DNA of 64,000 bases from Sambucus nigra (Eukaryota > Streptophyta > Magnoliopsida > Dipsacales > Adoxaceae): NCBI GenBank assembly GCA_949130495.1, contig OX422208.1, positions 686,665,702 to 686,729,701 on the forward strand. Reading direction: 5' to 3'. The notes below the pieces were generated by a model. It was not told where the DNA came from. It did no database searches and worked only from the letters and a program-made list of their open reading frames with translations. Numbering within the stretch: position 1 is the first letter of the stretch; each line of letters starts with the position of its first letter. Positions 1 through 10,759 of this stretch are shown here, piece by piece. Both the position numbers and the translations under genes were made by a program.

Positions 1-289
1 GAAGATACATCAAGGTATTGACCCATGTGTTAAACTTTAGAAGATAGATAAGAAGAGCAATTGAAAATTAAGAAGTGCAAATGTGTATATATGCAAAGGA
101 AGGTGCATACTCCAAGATCAATTGAATCTTTTAAGTGGTATTGACTGATGTAATGATACAAAAAAGTTCATTGGTGAGTTCTTTTCGTTAGCATAAAAAA
201 TAAAGAGATTCGGCATGAGGGTAATTCTCATTGAGTGGAGTCTCGATATTATCGAGTCAAAGTTCAATGGTGAATTCTTCCCTACTTCA

Positions 290-1379
290 CATAGGTGCGT
301 TGTCTTCTTTTGGGGCCTCACTCCGAAGAAAAACTTGTGTATGAATCTCTCAGCTAACTACTTAAAATTCTCGATTGAATTTTTAAGGAGATAGGTGAAC
401 CACACATGAGTAACACCGATTAGTGTGCTGAAGAAGGCTCGACACTTCATCTCGTTTGAGACTGAGTAGATATCAGCATCGGATTGATACGTCTCCAAAT
501 GATGGACGAGATTAGTGCTCCCTTCATATTTAGGTATAACTACCGACGACTTGAATTTAGCCGAGGTTGGATAACTCATAATATTTGCCACAAAGGGGGA
601 ACCTTCATTGTAACCCCTCTGTAAGGGGTCTCGAATCTTCATTATATCCCTTATCTTGTCCTCCAGTCATTGTATAGAACATTCTAATGCCTCTCGATCG
701 CAGCTACAACCTCGGCCTGAGCAACATTATCTCCAGCCTCCACTATATTTCCTGGATAAATAGTATGTTCTCTAGCTACTATCCTCTGTCGGCTATTCAC
801 TTCTCGCTGTTACTCGTCTCGGCCTCGTGGAGGCCTACGTTCACCACATCTATCATTTCTCCTGGAAACAACGATGATTCGTGATCTGGAGAGGCGATTC
901 CCCAAGTTATCTACTGTCGGGTCGAGCCTATTAAAGGCCGACCCTCTGCTTAATCTGTCTAAAGCTGATGCCCTTGGCCTGCACTCTCGGCTTCGCCTAT
1001 CGCCACATCCTCGGCTGGGATAAATTGATCGCACAGTATCTCTAAAATTTTGATAAGTCTCCCAACATTCTTTGTCATCCTCATTATCATACTGTTCTTC
1101 CTCATCATCAGGGCATTCGTGACCCGACCTCCCCAGGCGTAAACGCCTAGGATCAATCACGTCTCTGCGCCTTTGCTGAGGATGAAGATATTTGTGTGGG
1201 GCCTGGGGTGGTCCCCTAGTCGCTGGATCTGGAACACCTTGTCTGGTAGTTGGAGTTATCATCTCATTCCTGGCACCAGCAGGTCTAACCACCATGTTCT
1301 GGCTATATGCAACAAGAGTCACTTAAATATACCATTGGTTGTCTGCTAAGGAGCGCAGCGCCGCAACCACCTCAGCCAT
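290..1379 (-). pseudogene. gag: Truncated Tat-type gag
   Basis: This is a decayed Gag (capsid/nucleocapsid precursor) read on the minus strand. The frame 1322-810 carries a Gag N-terminus like those of E1 and E3 (MITP, GPPQAPHK, QQRRRDV, DRLSRGSAF). The frame 642-358 carries the capsid-region block (RDPLQRGYNEGSPFVA, KYEGSTNLVHHLETYQS). The match ends near RPQKKTTHL at about 292, and the sequence from 1 to 289 no longer resembles Gag. Frames change and stops occur, so no complete product can be made. An ATG at 1377-1379 (MAEVVAALRSLA) is a plausible internal start. The neighbouring LTR at 1626-2482 is its 5' LTR. Confidence 0.85.
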
Positions 1380-1602
1380 TTCTGACTGAGGTGGGGCCTG
1401 AATGAAACTTGGGCCAATGACCAGAGGCAAATAGGAGGCCATATCTCCGATGAACTAGAAGAGCAGAAAATCTGAACAAAAGCTTTAGAGGCTCAACATG
1501 AGCTCTTTCAATGGTGATACAGGCCCACCTGAGCAGAGATGGATCACCACCAGAGAATCTGGTGTGTTCAAGATAAATGAAGGTGAGGAAGAAGCTATAC
1601 TT

Positions 1603-1624
1603 CATTCCCACAAACAGTACCAAA
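1603..1624 (-). other. Degenerate primer-binding site
   Basis: On the minus strand the bases next to the LTR read TTTGGTACTGTTTGTGGGA. This is a decayed form of the TTGGCGCCGTCTGTGGGA site found at the same place in E1, E2 and E3. Primer-tRNA identity was not determined. Confidence 0.65.
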
Positions 1625-1625
1625 T

Positions 1626-2482
1626 CGATGATACCCGAAATGGTATCACCAAATCAATGTAGTGTGTAAGCTCAAACCAATGCAACAATGGAGTATGACA
1701 GATGTATGTAAACACAGTAAGAGATGAGGCAAAGAGGAAGATATTACCAAATGTAAGTGGTTTAAACTTTGAAGGGCCTACGTCCACTGTGTGAATATGA
1801 GTGAATTCCACTAAATATGGGCTCTAATGGCCTTGGAATACAAACACTCAAGATTTTTATCTCTAAGCAATGGTTTTGACAGAGTTTTAGTAGGGTTCTA
1901 AATTTATGACCTTTACAATGATGTAGAAGACAAGTATTTATATGGCTAGTGTGGTGTCATACGCACCCCAGGCATGCACAATATCAAGTGTCCAATGCTA
2001 TGTTTCCATCTGTCGTTTGTGCATGTAAGCAATGATTAAGATATATTCTCCACATGTGTGGATGATTTTATTGTAACGGTTTTATCCACATGGGTCTCGT
2101 ATCCCACGCACACTCTCTCACGTGTGCCCCGTTACATGCGGCCTGCCAGATGTCAAACGTCTTCGGTTGGGTTGAGGTGTCGGTCTAGGTGAGTATGAGA
2201 CCACTGATCTACCGCTGGATTGCATATTGGTAATTACCGAGTGTAGTCTCAGTTGACATGCGTTAGGCTGAGACGAGAGTATGGGCTAATTTAAGAGGTC
2301 TCGACTTCTTGAGGTAGACGAGGTGAGATGTCAAGCTCGCTAAGGTTGCATGTGGTCTCGAATTGAGACTGATATAATATTAACTGTCCGAGATGGGATG
2401 AGCCAGTTGTATAGGATGGTTCATGAGAGCATGCTTTGTTGAGCCGTCTTGAGCCGAGACGAGGTCTCATATTAGCATATCA
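1626..2482 (-). repeat. 5' LTR of truncated minus-strand Tat element
   Basis: On the minus strand the LTR opens with TGATATGC, the same opening as the E1 and E3 LTRs, and ends in a decayed ATCATCGA where E1 has ATCATCA. A TATAAATA box lies on the minus strand at 1935-1942. The length (about 857 bp) is close to the 930-945 bp of the E1 and E3 LTRs. The partner 3' LTR is outside the window or deleted. Confidence 0.7.
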
Positions 2483-2957
2483 ATGCTAGCTCCACGTGAT
2501 GTCATTTGTAACATCATTAAAGGTCCCCACCATGACCATAACATGGCGCAAAACATATTTATTACAAAATAATTATCCTTGTCGTTCTAAACCTAATAAC
2601 TAAAACCAAAAATGCAAAATTACAATATTAAAAATAAGGAATATGCTAAAAAACAAAATTGAATTCAAATCACACTTCACTTAAAACCAAGCTGCTCCTC
2701 GAGCTTTTAAAAGTGGAGGCCCAAATTTTTTTATCATAAAAAATTCCTCCAAAATATGGGCCAAAATAGAATTATTAAACTCCAAAATTTCAGCCCACTT
2801 GCTTATTTACACTAAATAAACTCCACTTTTTTAAATTGAAAAACCGAGTGGATGGCCAATGACTTAAACCATTATTAATCCCACTACTCGTCTTATAAAA
2901 AAATTAGGGTTGAAAAGAAAAATACCCATATATATTACTAATCCCATGAACTGGTAC
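2483..2957. other. AT-rich stretch without recognised gene
   Basis: Between the truncated Tat LTR and the next LTR there is AT-rich sequence with no convincing reading frame and no recognised repeat end. It may be flanking DNA or an old unrecognised element. Confidence 0.4.
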
Positions 2958-3521
2958 TGTAACGCCCCGATCCGAATTTAACCGTTAGTAGAAGATCAAC
3001 CCGATCCGGCTCATGCGTTAATTGTGAAGTCCAATGAAACAACTTAAATAATGTTTCTAATCTAGTTTTATTAATATTTGACGTTACTCTCATTAGCATC
3101 TGATTCCAATTTTTATCAAACTACGTGATGTGACCCAAGGGGAGTGCTCCAAAGCTAAGTAAACAGAGCTACTAACGTAAATGTAAATTAAGTACTTACC
3201 TGTACAATGCTCTCAAAATATGGGACAACATACAACCTGTCGTAACAAAAGGTGGGAGTGAGCCGAATGCTCAGTGGGAACTATATAATGCAGTATAGAA
3301 ACGAACGACAAAAAATAATACTCACACACTACGACTACATGCATGTGAAAATGCGTATATATCTACATATAGCTTTAAAAATACGTGTTCCAATATATTA
3401 AGCCGTTATATTCCAATTTTTTTATTTAATACCGTTCATTCTTCTTGTCTTCACAAAATAATTATTTTGTATCTTTATGCTTAAAACTAGCATTCTTATC
3501 ATTAACACACCCGGTTTAACA

Positions 3522-3526
3522 ATAAC
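3522..3526. repeat. TSD of E1 (left copy, ATAAC)
   Basis: ATAAC precedes the 5' LTR and is repeated exactly at 16379-16383 after the 3' LTR. This fixes the E1 ends to the base. Confidence 0.93.
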
Positions 3527-3925
3527 TGATATGCCCCAAGTGTCACTTCGGATCAGAAACTACAACCTCGGCCAAGACATTGTCGAGGTTGGGAATGCCT
3601 TGGTTCCGTGAGAAAAGACCTCGGACATGGCAAGGTCGGCCCTAGCCGACACTACCACCAAACTCATCAAGGGGACACTGCATGTATCATAAGGGTCAAC
3701 GACTCTTCAGTTCACCTGGGAATGTTAACCTCGGCCAGGGGTAGGCCGAGGTCGCGAGGAGCCATACTTCCATAAAAAGTCGACCTCATCAGTAAATCAG
3801 CCGATGTTCCACGCACATGCCAGCTTAACCTCGGCCCAGGACGACCCTAACTCCTTATCTCGGCTTCACTTAAGTCGAGGCCTTAGTGACTCATCTCGGA
3901 TTATATGGATAATTGTACCTTACCA

Positions 3926-3950
3926 ACCTCGGCCTCTTCCAGGCCGAGGT
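3926..3950 (+). promoter_or_regulatory. Inverted-repeat hairpin in E1 U3
   Basis: Arms ACCTCGGCCT (3926-3935) and AGGCCGAGGT (3941-3950) pair perfectly around the loop CTTCC, about 400 bp into the LTR and 217 bp before the TATA box. E3 has the same structure at the same depth, with a paired base change. Role unknown. Confidence 0.6.
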
Positions 3951-4166
3951 CAGGACTAAGCATCGAGGCCGAGCTCTTATTGGCATATGTGTGGATAAGG
4001 ACACGTGGACACAATTCAGTTATAACAAATCATTCCCTTCACGTGGGGGGAATATTTTATCATCATTCTTTACCTGCGACAGTGAAAAATGTCTTCATCA
4101 GATTGGCTAGATCAATACACACATGCTCATTGCATGCATAGGGGGTACATTACACCCCCCAGGCAC

Positions 4167-4175
4167 TATATATAG
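4167..4175 (+). promoter_or_regulatory. E1 5' LTR TATA box
   Basis: TATATATAG lies in the conserved setting GGCACTATATATAGAGGTC, which recurs in both E3 LTRs (50516, 61607) and, slightly altered, in the E1 3' LTR (16075). It is the likely core promoter of the genomic RNA. Confidence 0.7.
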
Positions 4176-4472
4176 AGGTCATCCTCTACCTTGCAAATGA
4201 TCCCCGAAATTAGTAACCCTAGCTGAAACTCTGTTCAAATACACAGTAGAGAGATTGTATCTAAGGCCATTAGTGCCCGCATATATTGATACACATCATA
4301 CACTTGCACAGTGGACGTAGGCCTAATTGGCCGAACCACTTATATTCCGGTGTAAATCCTCTTCTCCCCATCTCCTTCTACTATGTGTGTATATACCCTA
4401 TGCTGTCATTGTTAACATTGAATTGAGCTCACAAACACCTTGAAGGGTGGTGCTGTTTCTAGCATCATCATT

Positions 4473-4490
4473 TTGGCGCCGTCTGTGGGA
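4473..4490 (+). other. E1 primer-binding site
   Basis: TTGGCGCCGTCTGTGGGA begins two bases after the LTR end, and the same motif follows the 5' LTRs of E2 and E3. It is the expected minus-strand primer site; the priming tRNA was not identified. Confidence 0.8.
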
Positions 4491-4645
4491 ACGAGAAGCT
4501 GTCTCTTCCTCTTCTTCAGCTTAACCTCATCAAAGACTCTGGTGGTGAACCAGGCACCACCCCTTGTGTGGAGCTGTTTCACCATTGAAAGAGGTCCTTT
4601 AAGGTATTAAGCTCACCTACTACTCAAGCTCTTATTTGCTAACAC

Positions 4646-6640
4646 ATGACACTAAAATTACCACCGCCTCTTCCGCTGCCTGGTGGGGGAGGGCCTAATT
4701 CCAGCCAGGTACCACCTTAGTCCGAAATGGTGGAGGTGGCTGCCGCCTTGAGGTCTTTGGCTGCAATGCAACAAGCTATGCAGGAGCAGTTTGCACAACT
4801 CAGCCAAACTATGATGAGGCCACCTGGAGTTTCACCGGAGATGATCACTCCGGCGGCTGTCCAGCCTCATCCTAATGCCAGGGGACCACCCCAGGCACCA
4901 ATAAAGGACCAACATGCACCCCAACGGAGGAGGGATGTTGCTGACCCTAGGCGGTTAAGCCTAAGGAGGCAAGGAAACCCTTTCCCGGAGGACAAGTATG
5001 ACGATTTAGAGGCGGAAGAGGTCCCGAAGGATTGTTGGGAGCCGTATGAGGTTTCAAATAATACTGTACGTCCTCTTCAGCAGAGCCGAGGCTGTATCGG
5101 CCGAAGAGGTGAAAAGGCCCAACAAAGAGGATTAGCTTTTGATCGATTGAGTAGAGGATCAACCTTTGAGATGTTGGGCCCAGTGAATGACCTAAGACAG
5201 AGGTTATCAAGGGCAAGAAGCGCAGTCGGCTCACAAAGAGGAGATGGACAAGGTCGGCCTGATCAAAGCCGACCCCGTGAAGGAAGGGGCAAATACCAGG
5301 AAGAGGTCAACAGCCGATGCCGTGCTACGGCAGGGGAACCCTCAGTCCATCCCTTGGAGGTGGCTGGGGACAACTTCGGCCAGGCCGATGGTAGGAGATC
5401 GTGGAATGACTCTATCCAATGTCTTGAGGAGAAGATAGGAGACCTTATAAAAAGTAGGGATCCACTGCAAAGGGGCTACTCAGAGGGCTCTCCATTCGTA
5501 GCTAAGATAGTGAGCTTCCCGACCCCTACTAAGTTCAAACCACCAGTGGTGTCTCCCAAGTATGATGGTAGCACCAATCCTGTATATCACATTGAGATGT
5601 ATCAGTCGGCGGTGGACATCTACTCGATACCGGATGAGATGAAGTGTAGTGCCTTCTCTGGGACCTTGATGGGAGCATCACACAACTAATTCACCTCTCT
5701 TCCGAAGAATTCAATTGAGAACTTCAAGGGCTTGGCTGAACGATTCATTCACAACTTCTGCTTTGGGGTAAGACCTCAAAAGAAGACCACTCATCTATTG
5801 TATGTCAAGAAAGGCAAGGACGAGAGCCTAAGGGACTACATCGCCAGGTTCAACAAAGAGAAACTTGAGGTTGAAGATTACGAAGAGAATATAGCCATGA
5901 CCGCCCTTATAAGAGGCCTTTAAAAAGGAAAGTTATTATAAAAACTCGCGGAAGACCCTCCCAGGTCCATGGCAGAGCTACTGGCAACTGCGGGAAAAGT
6001 CATGAATGCCAAAGAGGCAATGTCCGCCAAGTATGAGGATGATAATCGCGGTAGTAATGGGAAGTCCCAAAGAAAGAAAGATGGAAAGAAGAGGTCACCC
6101 AATGACAAGTTCGCTCACTATACTCCTCTAACCGTGAGCTGTGAGCATATCCTCAACGAGATCAAGAATGATAGGACTCTAAGATGGCCAGAGAAATTGA
6201 AGGCCCCTCTGCATAAGAGGAACAAAAACTTGTGGTGTGAGTTCCACCAGGACCATGGCCATGTTACAGACAGATGCTTCGCCTTGAAGGATGAGATTGA
6301 GAAGATGTTAAAATCCGAAAAACTGAGGAAGTATGTTGTTGGAAAAGCTCCTAAGGGGGGAAGAGATGACCCTAAGAAAAGGAGAAACGACAGATGCCGT
6401 GACGATGCCCCAGTTAGAAGAGGTAATGACTCGGAAGATGATGATGAAGACGATCCAGACCTTCCGTCGAAAGATGATAACACCCCGGTGAAGAGGGTTG
6501 GCATGATATCCTTTGGTGTTGACACCATATGCGGAGGACTTGGGGGAGGTAGTTCTGAAGTGGCTGACAGGAAAGCTCATGTGGCAGAGGCCAAGTCGGT
6601 GGCCAAACTTGAAGTTATAAATCTAACGTCTTCCGATACA
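4646..6640 (+). pseudogene. gag: E1 gag (Gag polyprotein), disrupted
   Basis: Gag forms the virus-like particle and binds the RNA. By alignment with the E3 start (50998) the reading begins at ATG 4646, giving a proline-rich N-terminus, but a TAG at 4718-4720 breaks it. The long frame 4727-5689 carries DRLSRGSTF and the capsid-like block RDPLQRGYSEGSPFVAK. Further in-frame stops are at 5687, 5921 and 5939. The frame 5969-6799 holds the nucleocapsid with a zinc knuckle CEFHQDHGHVTDRC (C-x2-H-x4-H-x4-C) followed by a basic and then acidic tail. All pieces are in one frame. Most stops stand where E3 or other copies have Trp or Gln. The boundary with protease is approximate. Confidence 0.88.
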
Positions 6641-7617
6641 GCGCAGAAGAGAAAGAAGGTGGACATGGACACCCTTATAGTTGGGTTCTCCCGACTCGAC
6701 TTCAAAGGTATCTTAGCCCCGCATGATGACCCTTTGGTAATAACAACAAGAGTGCATGGGTGCGAGGTGCAGAGGATCCTCGCGGACGGAGGGAGTTAAG
6801 CAGACGTAATGTTTTGGCCTTGCTTCAAGAGCCTAGGTCTTAGCAGAGCTAGGCTGGTACCCTATCATCATCCTTTAATGGGCTTCAGCAGTGAAAAGGT
6901 CCACCCATTGGGCATGTATGAGTTGGAAGTACGGATGGGTGACGAGTGGCCTAAGAGGTTGACCTGGAAGATAATTTTTTTTATAATGGACGAAACGTCT
7001 TCTCGGCCTATAACCTCATCATAGGAAGAGTGGCCCTTAAGGAGTTTGAAGCTGCGCCGTCGACGGTCCACCAGATGCTAAAATTTCTGACCCCCTATGG
7101 GCTAGGGGAAGTGCAAGGTGACCAGACTATAGCATGAGAATGTTACTTCAACTCAGCCGGAGAGAGGGAGGCCCATAAGAGGGCAACCACCACCTATAAC
7201 ATTGATACATTGGACCCGAGAGATGAAATAAAGTTGAAGAAGGGAGAGGCCGCAGAAGAGGTAGAATCCATCATCCTCGATGAGGACGAACCGGAAAAAA
7301 CCATCCAGGTCGGCAAAGCCCTAAAGACATAAATCAAGGAAGAGTTGATAAACTTCCTCAGGAAGAGACAGAGTGTCTTCGTTTGGAGTCACGCAGACAT
7401 GACCGGTATCAACCCTAAAGTTATGAGTCACAAGCTCAACGTGACTAAAGAGGCCAAGCCTATCAAACAAAGATGAAGAGTTTACTCCAGAGATAAGTAC
7501 GACATCATATGGGAAGAGGTCAAAAAATTGAAAGAGGCTGAGTTTATGAGAGAAGTCATATACCCGGAGTGGTTGTCAAATGCAGTCATCCTGCCCAAAG
7601 CCAATGGGAAGTAGAGA

Positions 7618-8415
7618 ATGTGCGTTGATTTCACTGACCTGAATAGGTCTTGCCCAAAAGACAACTATCCCTTACCTCAGATAGATCAGATGGTAGATGC
7701 TACTGCAGGGCATGAGCTCATGATCTTCATGGACACGTATTCAGGCTACAATCAGATCTTTATGGATATAGAAGACTCAGAGAAGACAACCTTCATTACC
7801 GACAAAGGGACGTACTGCTACAAGGTGATGCCCTTCGGTCTAAAAAATGCAGGGACGACGTACCAACATCTTATGAATAAGATGTTCGAAGACCAAATAG
7901 GCAAAACCATGGAAGTGTATGTAGACGATATGCTGACAAAGAGCTTAAAGGCCTGCACTCATGTGGCAGACCTTGAAAAGACCTTTAATACTATGGACTT
8001 GTATGGAATGAAACTCAATCTCGCGAAGTGTGCCTTTGGGGTAGGAGCTGGGAAATTTCTTGGATTCATCGTCAATCAAAGAGGAATCGAAGCAAACCAA
8101 GAGAAGATCAAGGCTTTGCTTGATATGAAGACACCAAGAAGCATCAAGGACGTCCAAAGACTCACGGAAAGAGTGGCCGCACTCAACATGTTTATTTCCA
8201 GAGCAATATATAAGTGTCTTCCATTCTTTAAAGTTCTTAGAAAGGCCTTCCAGTGGGATGAAGAGTGCGAAGAAGCATTTAACCAACTCAAGTCATACCT
8301 TGGGTCTCCCTTGTTGTTATCCCGGCCCATAGTAGGAGAGAAATTGTATGTGTATCTAGCAATCTATGAATCGGCTATCAGTGCAGCCATAGTATGGGAA
8401 GACGGTGGAATCTAA
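7618..8415 (+). pseudogene. E1 reverse transcriptase core (open segment)
   Basis: This is the longest open piece of E1 pol (265 codons), running from just after a TAG at 7612-7614 to a TAA at 8413-8415. It carries the RT motifs CVDFTDLN, MDTYSGYNQI, MPFGLKNAGTTYQ and the catalytic YVDD (tyrosine codon at 7918), then the connection region RLTERVAALNMFISRA and the start of RNase H (LYVYLAIYESAISAA). It is part of the pol pseudogene and not a separate gene. Confidence 0.85.
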
Positions 8416-9044
8416 AGGCCTGTGTACTTCAACAGTAAATCCCTTCAAGGGTCTGAACAAAATTACCCTCTTATGGAAAAGTTAGCCTACTACCTAATAC
8501 ATGCTTCAAGGAAGATGAAGCCCTACTTCTAAGCCCATTCCATGGTAGTCCTCACCGACTCCCCACTAAGACAGGTCCTGCATAAACCTGAGAAATCTGG
8601 AAGGGTGATGACTTGAGCCATTGAGTTGGGGGAGTATGACCTTACCTACCAACCAAGGACAGACATCAAAGGGTAGGCCCTCGCAAACTTTATTGCTAAG
8701 TTCACATGGGAAGAGGCCGAGGCAGAGAATGACCTGATTGGTGCTGAAGGGTCAAACGGCAGTGTCTTTTAAGAGCAGGAAAAGACGACACCAAACGTCT
8801 TCAGAGAGCAGGAAGAAATGGTACCAAATGTCTTCCAGGGCCAGAAAGAGGTTGTATCCAAAAAGATCAAGGGCAGAATGGCGGAGAACGAGGAGGATCG
8901 GTACCTTTTTTAGGCAAGGAATCATGTCAAAACTCATCAGATACAAACATTTGGAATCTCTTTGTTGATGGTTTCCCTTGTAACAGTGGAAGCGGCACAG
9001 GGCTGATACTTTCAACTCCAGATGGTGCCAACATTGAATACGCT

Positions 9045-9611
9045 TTGAGGTTCAACTTCAAGGCATCTAACAACGAGTCGAAATATGAAGCTATGATAGC
9101 AGGTCTCTCCTTGGCAAAGACTATGGTTGTAAGACGACTCTTACTTCATACCGACTCAAGGTTGGTTGTTAATCAAGTGTTAGGAGTCTATGAGGCCAAA
9201 GATAAAAGGATGGCCAAGTATCTGAAGAGGGTGAGAATGATGTTAGAATACTTCGAAGAGACAAAACTGAAGAGAGTACCTCAACAAAGTAACAGCCACG
9301 CAGACGTGTTGGCAAGGTTGGCCTCGGCGATGAAGACAGACGTCAGAAGGACAGTTCCGGTCGAGGTTTTAGGAAAAGCTACCATTGAGGAAGAAGAGGT
9401 ATGTAACCTTTGTCTCAATTTAAACCTAGGAGACTTATGGATGGACCCCCTCGTTAGATATATTAAAGAGGGAGAGCTACCCGAATCCAAACTAGAAAGG
9501 AGAAAGTTGAGATATAGGGCCGCCAAGTTCTCGATAGTAGGAGACATCATGTACAAGAAGGGATTTCTGTTGCCCCTCCTTAGATGTGTGCATCCCACCG
9601 AAGTTCCCTAA
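9045..9611 (+). pseudogene. E1 second RNase H (aRNH) and integrase start
   Basis: This open segment carries an RNase H fold of the kind Tat elements acquired in addition to the normal one: SNNESKYEAMIAGLSLA, LLLHTDSRLVVNQVLG and a C-terminal HADVLARLASA. The preceding bases (about 8960-9044) hold the first strand, NLFVDGFPCNSGSGTG, in another frame. It continues through a linker into the integrase N-terminus (LRCVHPTEVP) and stops at TAA 9609-9611, beyond which integrase continues in the same frame. Confidence 0.8.
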
Positions 9612-10759
9612 GTCTTACAAGAAGTTCATGAGGGTTCTTGCTCCAGTCATATAGGAGGAAGACCCTTGGCCAAGATAATCATTACACAGGGATACTGGTG
9701 GCTAACCTTGGCCAAAGATGCTGCAGCTTACGTGAAGAGGTGAGATAAATGTCAGAGATTCTCCACTATTCCTCATCAACCTCATCAACCTATGACGTCC
9801 ATCACCTCTCCATGGCCATTTGCAGTATAGGGGATTGACTTAGTAGGACCCCTACCGAGAGCCGCCAACAGTTATCGATTCCTGATAGTTGCCATTGACT
9901 ACTTCTTAAAATGGGTGGAGGCAGAGCCGATGATAACGATCACAGAATAGAAGACCTTCCAATTTATTTGGAGGAACATCATATGTAGACACGGACTCCC
10001 AAACACTCTCATCTTAGATAATGGGACCCAGTTCAAGAACTCCTCTTTAGAGAAGTATTGCGTAAGAGTTGGGATAAAGCAATTCTTCTCATCTCCTGGC
10101 CGACCTCAAGCAAACGGTCAGACCGAGGTCACAAACATAACAATCCTCGACGAAATCAATAAGAGGTTAGAAGAAGAGAAGGGAAGATGGAGTGAAGAGG
10201 TTTACGCTGTGCTATGGGCCTACAGGACCACGACAAGGACACCAACAGGAGAAACCCCGTTCATGCTTGCAGATGGCTGAGAGGTCGTCATACCAATAGA
10301 AGCGGGACTCCCTACTCATAAGGTTCAGACTTATGACCCTGATAAAAATGGGGAAGAGAGGAGACTAGACCTAGATCTGATTGAAGAGAGAAGAGAAGAC
10401 GCAGAAATCAGACAAGCACCTTACCAGTAGAGAGCAGCAAAATTATACAATCAGAGGGTGAAGTCAAGACCCATTGCTGTGGGAGACTTGGTACTAAAAA
10501 AGACCTTATAGAAAATAAACAAACTCCACCCAAACTGGCATGGCCCCTACAAAGTAACAGAAGAGGTTGTACCCGGGACCTACAGGCTAGAAAATCTAGA
10601 AGGAGAACCTTTTACCAATCCATGAAATGTTGATCATCTGAAGAAGTATTACATATGATGTTGCAAAAAGTTATGTAAATGTACCATCTTATGAAGAGAT
10701 TATTAATAAGAGATCAGTTTCCATGATGATTCTTGCTTCATTGTGCTCTAATGGTAGGA

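Larger units (their letters stand above)
3527..4470 (+). repeat. E1 5' LTR
   Basis: The 944-bp LTR begins TGATATGCCCC and ends CATCATCA. Its first half is rich in CCTCGGCC and GGCCGAGG motifs, several paired as inverted repeats. A TATA box and the primer-binding site follow in the expected order. Confidence 0.93.
6641..10658 (+). pseudogene. pol: E1 pol (PR-RT-RNH-aRNH-INT), disrupted
   Basis: This is the polyprotein for reverse transcription and integration. The protease active site DGGS begins at 6785, and the next codon is TAA (6797). A one-base deletion near 6993 shifts the frame after FIMDE. Reverse transcriptase spans about 7440-8330, RNase H about 8331-8720, the second RNase H about 8945-9330 and integrase about 9560-10658, ending KKYYI. 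In-frame stops are numerous, for example 7612, 8674 and 9948, and most fit CAG to TAG, CAA to TAA, TGG to TAG/TGA or CGA to TGA. Gag and the start of pol share a frame. No functional product is expected. Confidence 0.88.

Noticed and set aside
6118..6528. 136-codon minus-strand frame rich in Ser
   Set aside because: It is the mirror of the E1 Gag acidic tail (GAT/GAA codons); real homology is on the plus strand.
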